Notes under the pieces: model-generated | Told to the model about the DNA's origin: nothing | The model's database searches: none | Seen by the model: only the letters and a program-made list of their open reading frames with translations | NCBI RefSeq assembly: GCF_029227915.1 | Contig: NC_079876.1 | Location: 12,956,001-13,020,000 of the forward strand | Direction of reading: 5' to 3' | DNA length: 64,000 bases | Source: Hydractinia symbiolongicarpus | Taxonomy: Eukaryota > Cnidaria > Hydrozoa > Anthoathecata > Hydractiniidae | Part shown: positions 22,831 through 37,500 of the stretch, piece after piece | Numbering within the stretch: position 1 is the stretch's first letter | How the letters are laid out: each line of letters starts with the position of its first letter | Translations under genes and position numbers: made by a program

Positions 22831-25567
22831 CTTAAAATTGAGATGAAAACTTTACAGACCAGCTATTGCAGTGCATAACGTGTACTTTACAAGCTCACTT
22901 TTAGCAATTCTTGCATTGTTTAGAAACAATAATACACATGATAAAAATTAAAATACGCAAAACGTTTCCATACGTATACAAATTCTTTCGTGTACAATAA
23001 ATTCTGTATCACATACAAAATATTATACAAAAAAAGCAAATTTATTAAGTCGGTATATTAAGCAGACCTTTAAACGCATAGACTTTTCTGGTCTGTAAGA
23101 TACACATAATCAAATCAACATGAAAACTTTTTACGATGTGAACGAGCAAAATTATCTATGAACATTTTAACAAAGCTAGCTACAGTGTCAAGCCAAAGTA
23201 TAAATAAAATTATAGGCTAATATCAACATATCGACTAAGTCCCTTAACACACTTAAGTAATGTTATATTTTACATAATATAAACACATACCTAAGAATAC
23301 CCTTCGCTATGGTTATGCAACATAAAAAATCTAAAAAATTAGAATAATGTGATCAAACAGCCAGACATCCCGCGATCCTTTGCAATACTAATCAAATTAA
23401 TCTGTAAGTGAAACAGACAGTAAAAACATAAATATTTAAAAGAAAAAGATCACAACATAACAGAAACATTATCATTGGATACAGAATCAGTAGAAGTTGT
23501 TTTATCATAAATCATGGTGTTCTTGACAACACGACAACAACACCGAGGACCGAACTAACATCGGAGAACAAAACATCTGGCAAAAAAACATTTCCAACAT
23601 CTAACCTTTCTCTTTTAAGAAGTTAAAAATTACGTGCAAACTTTCACGATAAATTAAATTTAAAAAAAAATGTAACTGATATTAGACTGACTAGAGCTAA
23701 TCAATACTTTATTGTTGTCAACACCTATGTACTTGAAAAACTCCTTACAATAAAATATGATGTAAAAAAACTATTTCTAGATATGTATACCTGGAAACAT
23801 AATGGCGGTGACGCAAACAATCAGAATACAACTGCTTAGAACAAACGTAAACTCCAATTAATCACAATACTGTAAAATAATCAAGTAAAAAGACGACACA
23901 CCTCGATTATTCAAACAACTCAGCCGGTGTAAAACACGCCACTATAGTCTTGTTTAAATTAGTAACACTAAGTATTATCTACACCAAATGACGTCATTGG
24001 TTACCAGGTTAGCTATCATAACATTAACGTAACATAGGAACACGCTAGCCATAACAAAGTCCTGTGGTGGTGTATTGTCTCGATAATTACTATCATTTTA
24101 AAATCGCATGATTTTAATCCTGTTCGTTAGAAACTAGCCAAAAATGTCAGACGTTATTTGTGACCACAATATTCGATCTTAGGATATATAATATATACAG
24201 CAGCCAAGTGTGAAAGAGGTCACACGAGCTGCCGTCTAATACCTGGATTTTACTACAAAAATAACACCGTCACCATAAGTGTGGAATTACACAAAAAAAA
24301 TAATAACTTAAACGTTCTTTTAAATGTGTGTATATATATATATATATACAATAATTGGAATTGAATGCATGATATTGAATTTTTGTAACTGTATTTTATT
24401 GCTTTCAGTTTATCTTTACCCAAAAACCAGTTTAAAAGAGGCCATATAATATTTGATTAATATTAGTAATACAAAATTTTTACCACTAAATAAAAATAAA
24501 TATTTATTTTATATTCTTTGCTGTTCGTTATTTGCATGGTCTTCCAAACATATTTCTTCCCCCGTTTATTTATTTATTTTTTATTTATTTAAGACTGCGA
24601 GGGTGCTACAAAATAGCTTAGAATGTTAGTTTAAATGTTTTTTAAGGACAATGAAAAAATTTAAATATCATTTTACTGACAGTGTGTTTAAGTTTTGTCC
24701 TCGCTTTACCTAATACAAGAATTTTAAATAAAAATATAGGCAGACATTAAACGGCTAATTTCTCAGGAATTTTGGTTAAAATAATTTTTTTTCTTATTAT
24801 CCACAATGATTATTTCCTTGAGGAAAACCAGGTTTCTCTCCTAACACTAATACTACGCAGTGAAAATATAATTTAATTTTTTTTCTGTTACATGACACTT
24901 ATCATTATGTTAGATATATTAAACTCATTTTTATAGCGTGTCGTTTTTTTTCACAACAGTTATCGTAGAGTGTCTTACAGTTTAAAATATGTTCAGCAGT
25001 GGTTTTGAATGAGATTAATTTTGTGATATTCTTCGGATGATAAACATTTTTTTTTTCGTTTTTATTTCTTTTTTAACTTTATTCCCATTTTTCCCATCGA
25101 TAAAGATTTCCAATAACATTATTTTCTCTATGAAACGGGCGGAGAAAAAGCGGTCAAACTACAAAACAGAATTCTGAGAAGAATTAGAAATTTAAACTGA
25201 AAACAAGAACATCAAAATATATGAAATATAGAAAAAATACAGGAAAAATCTAATAATCATTGTTAGAAAAAAAGAAATGCCAAAACAAACAAACAAACAA
25301 ACAACGAAATCTTTCAAAACAACATACGTAACACTTCTAATGAACGTCATGATATAAGTGCTATGTACAGGAACAACTATGTTCGCTTGATAAGCTATAA
25401 AGACACTAGTTTTTAGTACAAAAATATTTTACTACACCGGGAACGATTTTACGACACAGGACAAAAAAAAAACACGCAACAGAATCAACCTAGTCGACTT
25501 AATTAAAAAAATTCCAAACATAAATTGATCTTAGAAAAAGAAAAAATAATTATGCTAGCTGTGAGAA
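22831..25567. other. Intergenic spacer between PPP1R21 3' end and SKP2 5' end
   Basis: AT-rich with no gene recognised. It contains a (GT)(TA)n microsatellite at about 24328-24350. SKP2 5' regulatory sequence is expected near its proximal (right-hand for the minus gene) side, 22176-22350, where a possible 5'UTR splice acceptor TTTTAG lies near 22263-22268. No polyadenylation signal can be assigned to PPP1R21 with confidence. Confidence 0.45.
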
Positions 25568-28500
25568 TTATTTCTTTCGTCCAGGTAGTTGGAATTTTAA
25601 CTTAGGGGGTGTTGCACTGCTTGTTTTCAGTTCGTCGATTTCATCTTTTTGCGAGGTCAACTTTTCGTTCATACCACATAAGTGATCACTCAGCATCCTT
25701 AACTGTTCCTCATAACTTCGCTTTGTCGTTTCCAGCTCGTCCTGAACATAACAAAAGATATTCGCAGTTCCAGAATTTTATATAGCTGAATACCATATAC
25801 TGAAAAAACTTTCATTTTTAACAAAAATCAATTTTCTAGTAAAAGCATATCAATCTAACTTCACAAACACAACCAAAAGAAAATGACACCAATCATGTTA
25901 CTCCAGGACACAGCACCCATATTCTAATTACCTATACCGTCATGCAATGCGGTATAACAATGTCAATAATTGGCTATTTAACTGGGAAACCAGATCAACA
26001 TTGGCTATGTGTTGCTGAAATAAGCTTTCACCATCAAGACAAAACAAAATAAACCAATCAAAAACTCGAGTAAAAGATCTTTTATTAAAGTATTAAACAC
26101 AGCATAACCCCATTGAACAGCATGCATTGCATCTATAATTAGAACAACCTATTTTAAAAATAATATTCTAACCAAAGATGATTTTGAACATAGCCGGCAT
26201 GCATTGCAAAATTTTTCTTGAAAGACCCATTTTAGAGAAAATAATCCAATCAGATTTAACCACTAGAGAGAATAATCCAATCAGATTCAAGGATTTTAGG
26301 GGTGTTTTTTGTTCAGAATGTTTCATATAAATTTTATTTACAGACGTGTAACGATGGATATATAAAAAATCAGAATTCAGTGGATTTAACCGTGTGAGTG
26401 ACGCTAGTTATGTAACACAGAACTTTACGTACGAAAACTTTATCTACATGCCTTTAAGGTTGCGTCAAAAGAGTGGACCATCTAGGCCTTTCCTTAACCA
26501 TCTTAAAATTTGGAGATATTTTTTCATTAAAAAAAAAAAAAAAAAAAAATGCGTATTTTAAACATGAACCATCTAGGTCCTTCCTTAGCCAATTTAAATT
26601 TTGGAGATATTTTTTATTTAAAAAAAAACAAATGCGTGTTTTAAACATAAACCGTCTAGATCCTAGACTTATCTACAGATTATACAAGCTATCTGATAAC
26701 TCTTTTAATGTGAAAAACGATAAAATGATAGACGGCGCATTTCATTAATAAATGAAAATTCCATGCCTCTTATTTTTACAATTAAGAAAATAAGTCAACA
26801 AAAAATACATAAATAAAAGTTAACAAAAAATATAAACAACAACAAACCTGCAAATTGTCAATTTTTTTATTTGATTCTGCAAGCTCATTGGTTAATTTTT
26901 GTTTGTTTTTATCAGCTAAGATGATTTGTTTGTATAGTGCATGAGTCTACGATGGAAAGAAATAGTTTAGTTAGTGGAGACAATAAAATAATGTGTAAAA
27001 TACATTTGGTTGGTGGAGATAAGAAAATGTGTAAAATACATTCGGTTGGTGGAGATAATAAAAATGTGTAAAATACATTTGTTGGTGGAGATAAGAAAAT
27101 GGGTAAAACACATTTGGTTGGTGGAGATAATAAGAATGTGTAAAATACATTTGGTTGGTGGAGATAATAAAAATGTGTAAAATACATTTGGTTGGTGGAG
27201 ATAAGAAAATGGCTAAAATACATTTAGTTGGTGAAGATAATAAAAATGTGTCAAATACATTTGGTTGGTGGAGATAATAAAAATGGGTAAAACACATTTG
27301 GTTGGTGAAGATAATAAAAATGTGTAAAATACATTTGGTTGGTGGAGATAATAAAAATGGGTAAAACACATTTGGTTGGTGGAGATAATAAAAATGTGTA
27401 AAATACATTTGGTTGGTGGAGATAATAAAGATGTGTAAAATAGCAAACAAACAAACAAAAACTAGATAAATATCAACAAAGTGATTACCTCTTGGTAAAA
27501 ATTTATCGATTTGCTGTCTGTAACTTGAAGCTGAAATGTAAGAACTTAAGAATTGATACGCATTAAATTTGCAGGACTATGTAATTACACAGACTGTATT
27601 GAGTAACATATATTTATTAAAATGACAAAACGATTTTCTATAAATACCTATATTAATCAAGTATTAGCTCTTGTCAAACCCCCTGTACTTGTTCATGAAA
27701 CTATACCTAGTAATCCTATGTAAACATTAAATAATGCTTAATGTAGTATCCTATGTATAATATGCATTATATAGTATGGTAAATATAGCATGCATAATAT
27801 AGTAGGATTAATATAGTATAGTATATATGGTACGCTTAATATAGTAAAGCATATGTAGTATATTTAATATGGTATGGTATCCTTATGTAGTATATGCTTA
27901 ATATAGTATTGTATGTATTTAGATTCCCTCGCATTTATATAGATTTCCCGTTATGTATATAGATTCCCTGATATGTATATAGATTCCCTGATATGTATAT
28001 AGATTCTCTAATATGTATATAGATTCTCTAGTATGTATATGGATTCTCTGGTATGTATATAGATTCCCCGACATGTATATAGAATCCCCGATATGTATAT
28101 ACATTCTCTGGTATGTATATAGATTCTCTAGTATGTATATAGGTTCTCTTGCATGTATATAGATTCCCTGCTATGTATATTTTTCTGGTATTTATATAGA
28201 TTCCTGGTATGCGTATAGATTCCCTGATATGTATGTAGATTCTCTAGTATGTATATAGCTTTCCTGGTATGTATATAGATTCTCCAGAAACATAAAAACA
28301 CAGAAATCGTGAAGAAAACAGAACTCATAAAAACAAACTACCTGTTTCGTGAGTTGGGTGATACGATTTGTGAGATGGTCTTTTACTAAGTTTTCATGTT
28401 CGCTGTCCAACAATGCCTGAAGAAAATTACTTTTTATTGCAAACGTGCATCAAAAAACAATGTTACCACCTGACAATTCAATGAACAAAATTTCCAAATT

Positions 28501-31500
28501 ACCTAAACATCGACACTAAAAAATCCTTATGGTCACAATAATAAGCTTGTAAAGAGTGATAGAACTTCCAGGATGGTTTACATTGTAAAACTAGATACAT
28601 ATATACAGAGTTTCTGTCCTTCCATGTATCCTGTAATTACACTTTGCTTATATAAAAAACTCATATGGAAAATTCATATAAACATATTCATATGGAACTA
28701 TATTATAATGCCCATGTACGTGTCTGTCTGTTTATCACGCAAAATGGTACCGCAAGTAGCGAGACGCACGTAATGCTGTGTAAAAAGGGCAGGAGTTTTC
28801 CAAGGGCCACCCACTAATTATAAATATTTACAGATCTACATAAATGCAACAACAAAACAAAAGATACTAACATTTTTGTCTCTGTTAATGACTTCTAGTG
28901 TTCCAAGCTGTAAAAAAAATTTACATTATTAATGAAAAAAGGGGAAAATAAAAAAAGGAAAAAGACATAAAAATGGGATATAGGCAGCCCCATCTTTGGT
29001 ACTTACCGGGATTTGATGAGGAGTATCGGGTGTTGATGATGTAGAAGAAACACTTCGTTGTAAACTTCGACTTCTTTCTTGCTGTGCATATCCCTCGAAT
29101 GACTAGAAACAAAAACTTTTCACAACTCCCAATGCAACAAGAAGGGTTAGAGAACTCACTTCTCAAGAAGGAATTCAGTTTATGCTTTTTATCTTGGTAT
29201 ACACGCTTTTTTTTTATAAGAATAGCGTTTCTTCGTTTCAGCCTCGGTATTCGTAACTTTTTGAAAAATCTCAGCCTCAAATATTCTTAAAAAAATTCTT
29301 AGCATGGCTACAGCCGGAAAGCATGTAATTACTCTTAATATACCTAAAGATGATACTGTTGAGGTTAAAAAACTGCCTACACAAGAAAAAACAATATGGA
29401 CAGAACAGGTGTTATAATTACTACTATTGTAATGGTTAAAAAATGTGTGAAAGTAATTAAACAAAGTGTAAAAGACAGGTGAGCTGACAAGAAAATAAAC
29501 ATACAGTATAAGAAATTAAACTTCTAATCAAAATTCGTGCTTCACACAAATTTTCCTATCTAAAACAAAAGGTCGAGCTTGAGTATATTCTTAAGACATT
29601 CTTAATTTTTAACCCATTTCTTAACCTCGATATTCTTATTGAGTTTATTCTTATACAAAAAAGCGTGTATCTTGATATAAACTGATAATAAAACAGTCAA
29701 ACAGCTATGAATGTCTCGTCCAACATTAGACATTAGAAAAAAAAATAACAGACATACCATGTTATCCTCTAATGTTGTTGATCTTTGCAACGCTTCTGTT
29801 TTACATTTCTTCAGTTCTTCACCCAACAGACTTGTTTTCTTAAAAGTATAATAAGTCAACTATCAATTTGATTTCTCTTTGGAGTCTTTTTTTAAAAAAA
29901 TTGATACTTGGTAAGAGATAACCACAATTTACCACTATGTTATATCAGAAAAAATATAGTAAATGTGAAACAAAACACAGAATGTTGTGTCTAATATGCA
30001 ACTCTTCAGGTGTGCTGTAATCAATTCAAATAAAAATATTTTGAGATAATTTGTTCGTAGCGACAAAAAAAATATCGAAGAAAATAAACGATTATAGAAA
30101 TTAATACAAACATTGATAAACAGATGAAATTAAAATTGTAATAACAGTAATTTAATGACGTCATCATGTATGAATTTGCAAATGGAGACAAGTTAGAAAC
30201 ACAAAATTAATTGTCTAAATCATGATCACATCCGCATTTTTGTTTAACTAATACACTCTTTATCACAAAACGATTTCATAAAAAGAAGAAAAGTTTAGTG
30301 AAAGAAGATAATTTAAATCTTCTTCAACTACTTATAATTTTATCATGTTGTTGAGTTTAATGACAGCATGACTAAATTAAATCACTCCTCCCCCCTTCCC
30401 CTCCCCCACCTCTCCTAAAAGAACTGGTGTCTTAGCACAAACATTTCTGCAAGCTGCAAAACTCCTATCGCAGCTTCCTATCCTACGCTATACTTTTACC
30501 TACTGGTAAGAGTTGCAATGTAAAATTATATAAGTCGCTCATGCACGTCATTATTACAATGTTTTCTTGATACTCTTACCTTCTGTTCTCTTTCATATTT
30601 CGCTTTTAGTAACTGCGTCTCTAACATCCAATGCTCTTTTTCCTTAAGAAGATAGTATTTTGTGTTGTAAGCAGAATGGGTTTAGTGGATTTTTCTCTTA
30701 AGAAAAACAGACAAAACAAATAGGCATTATTGATTGGCTTAAAAGCAAATAGGCTTTGCTCATTTTAAAACATTTTTGCTAATGTATCAACTACAATTTT
30801 ATGATGACAAGTTCTAGTAGTTAAAAATTCTTGACATTTGATAATAATCTGTTTAATTTGAGTGCTCTAAAAAATATTTGAATGTATGCACTTCTAAGAC
30901 TACTGACCTGCTCAAGTTTCATGATACATTCTTGAGAATCCACCACCTTAAGAACAAATAGAAGACAAAATATAAAGCCATCGAAATTTTGCATTCAAAA
31001 TAACCAAAAGTACTTTTTCATAAATTATATCAAACCATGTCAATAATAACAATCTGCGTATAAGAGAAATCACAAGTGACAATATAGCACACCTGTTGTT
31101 GTGATCGCTTATCTGCATCGCTAGAGGACGTTACCAGTGATCGATAATTTCGAACTGCTAGAGCGTATGGAACCGATTGTGCAGGCGGCTAAACAAAGTT
31201 ACTCAGCAATGAGATATATATGTTGCAGAAAACATGATCAAGTATTAGGTAACAGTTTCTTCTGGAAATGGGAATAAAAAAGGTTAAAAGGTTACTACAG
31301 GTTTTGTAAATTAGTTTTTGTAGACAACTTCCTGACTTACTGACTTGCAAGGTTTTTAATTTGCAGAATGAGAAAGTTGGAAACAAAACGGGTACATTTA
31401 TCCTACAAATCTACCCGGCATACAAACAGGATTCAAAAAATGAAAACAGACAAACCTGCTGCACATCTTGAATGTAAGAAGATGCTTGGTTAAAGAATGA

Positions 31501-34500
31501 TTTTAAATTTATCGGTAAGTTCTAGAAAAAACATAATTTTTGAGAAATTAAACACAGTACCCACAGGAAAAAGTGACATTCCAAGAAATAATTATAGCCT
31601 CTCATATAAAGGGACAACAAAGTAACAATATTTATTTACTATACCTGGCTAAAATCAGAGGGAAGACCTTTGCGTTTAAACCCTCTTGAAGCAACCATAA
31701 AAGACAAATTCTCTTTGAACAAGCTACACAGCTAGAAAGTAATCATACACAATTGTTACACAGATGACAAAAAACTGACAGAAAGAAATAAGGCATCTCC
31801 CTTTATCACAAAAAACTTTCATATGCTGAATTTGTCTGTTCTCTATTCACTTTATCCTCAACCTAAAATAGTTACATACTAAGCCATCCAGGAAATTGTC
31901 AGCGACAAAAAAATTGCAGCCGACCTGGTTGACTTTTTAACAACTGGAATGTCCGCTGGACCTGAAAATTACTTCAATGGATGCTTTTCTGACTATTTTA
32001 AATCCAATACTGCAACATGATGATATTGATGTTTAAAGAGGACCAATTGGAAAAAACAGAAAGAATAAATATGGTAATACTAGTCTATAAAGCCTGTGGA
32101 GAAATCCACTTAGGCAAAAGGTCGATAAAAAGAGAGTTTGATTAAATGTTTTGCTGACGTCAGCAGTGCGGTGCAGATAAAAAAATTCGCGAAATTTGTT
32201 TATTCTTTGTCTCTTATGTGTAGAGGTGGAAATGCTGGTTAAAATAATGTACAGGATAATATGTCCTCGACGAACGCCTAAGAAGATATCAGGGTTTAAA
32301 AATTCTGCTGGCGTCAGCAAAGACCCGTCAAAACCTTAAAAAATTTTTTTATGAATTTGTATACCTGTTCCCTTCATCGTATAGATCTTGAAACGTTGAT
32401 CAAGAAAATGTATAGGATCATGTGACTTTGACAAATGGTTGCAGAGATATTAGGGTTTAAAGGTTTTTCGAAATGAATTTGGGGACCTAGGTTGGGGAAA
32501 ATTACCCAAATTGGTCCTAGTTGATCCCTAGTTACCCATGCAGTGAAAAAGCATCGACGTCACCACCTCGTTTCCAAGTTATTTGGCCTCAAAGTTTTAA
32601 GTGCAGTGTAATGGCTTCATTAATTTAATATAGAATATTGACGTTAAAGTAGTGTTATTGACGTCGCGCCGTAACGTCATAAAATTTAACATTTAAGACA
32701 TAATTTTTTCAATGATTCAAAAGAAAATTTTGGCGACATCAAAGGAAAATGAGCATTATCTACTATGAACGTCACATACACTTCGTATTATTATATAAAA
32801 TAAGTTGAGAATGATGTTGAGTATATCACTAAAAAGCCCATGCTAACTCACTTTTACCTTTAGTTAACCATACTACACAATCTAACCATATTTTATTGGA
32901 TAATTTAGAACACAACATTCTATGTATATATATATTGTAACTTCTTGCAATCATTTTATTTTCTACAAAGAAGACACAGAATTGATGACAACTATTTTAG
33001 CTTAAAACTTATCGTAGGAGGAAATCAAATGCCATGATGTTTTTTTGGTTTACAACATAAGATATGTGATAGTTACCTCATCACATCACAAGTCCAACAA
33101 GTAATTGCAATAACAAAAACACAGACTTAAACATCAACCATTATGTTTTCGTTAATAAATGTAACTCATAAAACTAATCTATATTATAATACCCGTCCGT
33201 CCGTCTGTCACGCAAAATGGTAGCTTAGTTGCGCAGGTGGCGAGACGCACGCAATGCGGTATAAAAAGGACGGACGAACCCATGGATCTTTCCAAGGTCT
33301 AACGACTAGCAGCATAATAATTAGTTATCAATGGACCTAATAACAAGTCTATAAGAACATAAGGACATAAAAGAAAGTTGCTATGGTAGAGAAACAGTAT
33401 CATCACTGTAGTACAGAGTGAAAACTTAGTACTTACTCCTCCTTCTTTCCTGAAATTCCTGCAGTATAAATAAGGGCTCTCAATAACATTTTTAGATAAA
33501 AGTTGGATCAAAAAACGGGGAATTTTCGCACAGATAAAATCTTAACAATTCCTGACTTTTCGAGTATGATTTTAACAAAAAAGTTTCATTTTTTCATGTG
33601 CACAATATTCTTTCTTTAATGATTGTGCAGTTTTAGAAAAACATGGCATTCATGTGTGTAAAACTATTAACTTTTCATTCACATGCAACAGTGCATAGTG
33701 TCCACACAATATTAACTTCTTATTTTCCTGAACTTTCAGAAATATTTCTGACATTTGCTGACTAAAATTTCTGACTTTTGCCTCATTTTTCCAGCTATTT
33801 TAAAATTTCGCATATTGGAACCTTAAATTACCCAAAAAAATGTAAATTCTACCTTTCCACTTGAAGTTTCAAGAGAATTCAAAGTGGATAATAAGCATTC
33901 ATCTGTAATCTTTAATCTCTAAAATCAAAACAAACAAAAAATTAAAAAATTAATTAAACATGAATAAATAGAAAGTTCACAGAAAGTTTAAAAAAGCAGC
34001 GGAAAAAAATATGAACATAAATATTCCTGCACCTGACAGGCTCCAAAGGTGCTACTTTTGCACACACGTAGGCCAGGCAAACAGCGTTTAAAACTTGCTA
34101 GTTGCATTCTTTAACATGCCTGCATTATTTAGGCACTTAGAAGTGTTAAAGTGGCATCATAACATTGTGACTGCTGTTTTGACCTGCCAACTTGATTATT
34201 TTACGATAATGAAAAAATGATAATATTTTAAGAATCTTTACCACTAAAAAGAGGCTTTTTACAGGCTTTTAAAAAAATAAATACAATGTCTCGCGATAAA
34301 ATTGTTTACCCAGGATATCCTATAAAGTTCTGTTAGTTCTCCTGTCAACAAGGGCCCCAAAGAGTAGTCCTGGAATTTTAAAGCTTTATTTCATCTAATG
34401 TAAGCACATTAATAGCGTAAACAAAACCTCAGTCTCAATAGCTTGTTAAGTGCTACATAAAAGGATCAACTCATAATTTACTCTCTGACATAACTGTGCC

Positions 34501-37500
34501 AAGGACTGGGCGCCTGACCTTTCCCACTTCCCACTTTACCACAATGCTACCAGTTAGTAAACTTTTAGCAATAAAAGGTCAAATAAAGTACCTCAGTATA
34601 TGTGGGTAAACTATGCTCTTCCTCCGATTTATTAACATAATGATTACATATGGCTAAAAAAAAAAGTGTTTTTTAATACGAAATCTTTTATAAAACCATC
34701 TATGTGAGAGCATCTACTATGATTATCTACATGGGTACCTTTAAAACAGCTATTCATTGCATTAAATGTTGTGTTAAGGTTGCTTACACAAGTGGATACT
34801 GATGATGTTGGTAATTCTAAAAACAAAAAAAAATACAGGACGTGATTAAGACAATCAGGTTCTTTGAATTAAATAAATTGCAAGTTGCAACAATGTTAGA
34901 TAAGCATGTTTTCTGCCTTTCGCTTTTTTCATATATTTTTAACAATTAAAGTTCATTAGCTGTTTACGTTTTTCATCAAGTAACCATACATCGTTGCTAC
35001 ATTTGGCATTTACAAAGCAAATAATAAAGCAGCCTTTAAAATTCTAAAGAAATGCATTTAAAAAATTTTCGCCAGACTTTTAGACTTACATTTGACTTGC
35101 AGTAACCAAATATTTTTTAAAAAACTGACCAGTAACCTGAAGAAACAAAAGACAACCTGTTGATGCAAGCAGGGAAACATATGAAGCCAGTTTCTTAAAC
35201 AACGATGTCAACTTTTTCTCCTCACACAAAAGTTTGTTGTTGCATTTTTCTAAACTTTCAGACCATGTTGAAGAACGACATTCTTCATCAATGCTAAAAA
35301 ATGAAAAAAATAATACCAGGTGAAGTTGAATAAATTCCTTTACCAAAACACCAAAAAATAGGTATAGGCAAACCAAATTATTAAAGTGATACCTTGAAGC
35401 TGAACATGTTTAATTCTTCAAGAATAGAAAGGAAAAAACAGGTACTCTTAATCATGAAACCCATATTAATAAAGACGATATGTTTTAACTGACCTTTCCA
35501 ATCATTCTCATTAACTATAGATATGTATAAGACAATAATGAAAGAAACGAACTCAAACCTAATAATTCGATACGGCAACAATTTTTCCAAATACTTCACG
35601 TAGGCTTGAAATGCAGATGATACATCTTGAAAATTTGACAAGGTTTCCTAAGGTTTTTAAATGTTACAAAATATACCTATATAATATCTACCACACCTGT
35701 ATATTTTACAGCCTATAAACAACAATTTCATAGCCATAAAGTATCAAATTTCAAACATGAAATATAATAATAATAACAATAATAATAAGTAGCGCAAAAT
35801 CAGTTTTTTCTAATATTCATAATGTCTGAATAGCCTATAAATCAAGGCTAATGAAATGTAAATATTTTCAGTGCATCTTATTCACAGAAAAAACCAGCGA
35901 ATTAACCTACTTGACAAAAATTTTTTTAAAAAGCAACTCAATTTATAAACAGTTCATTAAAAATTTAATAAATTATACACAACAACTTGATGATTGCCAC
36001 TTGTTACAAAGACTCTGACACCCTAAGAATGAATGTGTATCATAAACCATCTGTTGAAAAGCTCCCATTTTTACCAAATTATTTGCTTCCTCTAAGGTTC
36101 ATTTAACTTTGCGCAGTTTTTTTGCCTGAATTACAAGACCAACCTCAATAAGGTCTAACTTTACCCTGATAAAAACAGTTCCTTTAAATCTTCTAACAAA
36201 TATCTTATCAAATTTAAACCATAGACAGAACATGTACATTGACCTTTACATGCTTCGAGCATGCTTTAAACCCCCTTTTGGATAAGCACATGGCTTAGGC
36301 ATGATCGTTACTTTAAAGGCATTCAACTTTTTTATCTCTTTACATTATTTTAATTAAAAATAACAGCAACCGTCCTAATTTATATTTTATCGTTTATTAA
36401 TCTTTTTAAAATTACAAAAAAAACTTGGTAAACACAGAAAGGGTTAACATCTAAAGCAATACTCTACATACGTCATTTTTCTATTTTATGAATATAAATT
36501 AATTTATTTATTTACCTAGCATATTAATTAATTATTAATTTGCATCAGATTATGTCTTAATTGTAGCTATCATTTGCACTGCACAATATCAAACCTAGCA
36601 ACAGACTTATCTAAGAATGCAGTTGTTTACCATGGATATAAAAACTTCATCTTGTGACTGTTCTTGTAACAATTTTAAACAGTGTTGAACTTTGCGTGAG
36701 TGGGATGCGTTCGTCAACAGATGTGTGCAGAACTGAAAAAACAACACAAAACAAATGACTAATTGTTTCCTGATTTTCATTGTAAAACTGTAACAGAGCC
36801 AGCATTTGAAAATGTTTCCTTGTTAAAAAAACCAAAAGCATGTACAAAATCTGCTGGAATAAATTAGTCTGACAATTAGAATATGTGACAGGCCCACAAA
36901 GATATGTAAAATTATAAATATGTGTTCTTAAAAATGCCACTTTGCAATTACAAATTTATTATTGATTAATAATAATTAATTCAAATAAACATGTGCATGG
37001 GTTACAGATAACTAGAAAGTAGCCATGGTTACTAATTACAATTGTCGACAAGTATTTACCTTGGCATTGACAGAACTCAGCTCTTCTTGTTTCACATCAA
37101 CAGAATACACCTTCAACCTCTAATAAAATGAAATTGCAAAGCATAGGTTTATACAACGTTCAATTTTCTAGAAAAAATATTTCTAACTGACCAAGTCAAA
37201 CAAAAAGAACAAAACTTGTCCACATTGATGGGTTTTGCAGTTAACATACTAATAAGTTCTGATAATAAATAAACTTAGAATTGGTGTTTGTAACAAAAGA
37301 ACAAAACGTAAACAAACAGGGAGACAAAAACAAATTGGTTAACTACGAAATAAAATAAACATTTATTTTGGGAGTATATGTTATTATTGTGATTCAACAA
37401 ATCTTTTTATTATGTCCACATTCAACCCTTTAACTCCTGGGCTATTTTGTTTTATTTTCTCAGAGTCAAAATGGCTATTTCAGACCAAACTACTTCAAAA

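Noticed and set aside
26912-27458. Minus-strand frames of up to 159 codons repeating STNQMYFTHFYYLHQPN
   Set aside because: They are translations of the 34-37 bp minisatellite in PPP1R21 intron 26, not independent genes.
30390-30420. Pyrimidine-rich CTCCTCCCCCCTTCCCCTCCC tract
   Set aside because: Considered as a special structure or polypyrimidine regulatory site; it lies mid-intron in PPP1R21 with no nearby acceptor, so it is just low complexity.
33424-33460. Possible extra PPP1R21 exon (GAATTTCAGGAAAGAAGG with TGCAG acceptor and GTAAGT donor)
   Set aside because: At 22 nt it would break the phase between exons 16 and 17, which join cleanly without it and match the family.
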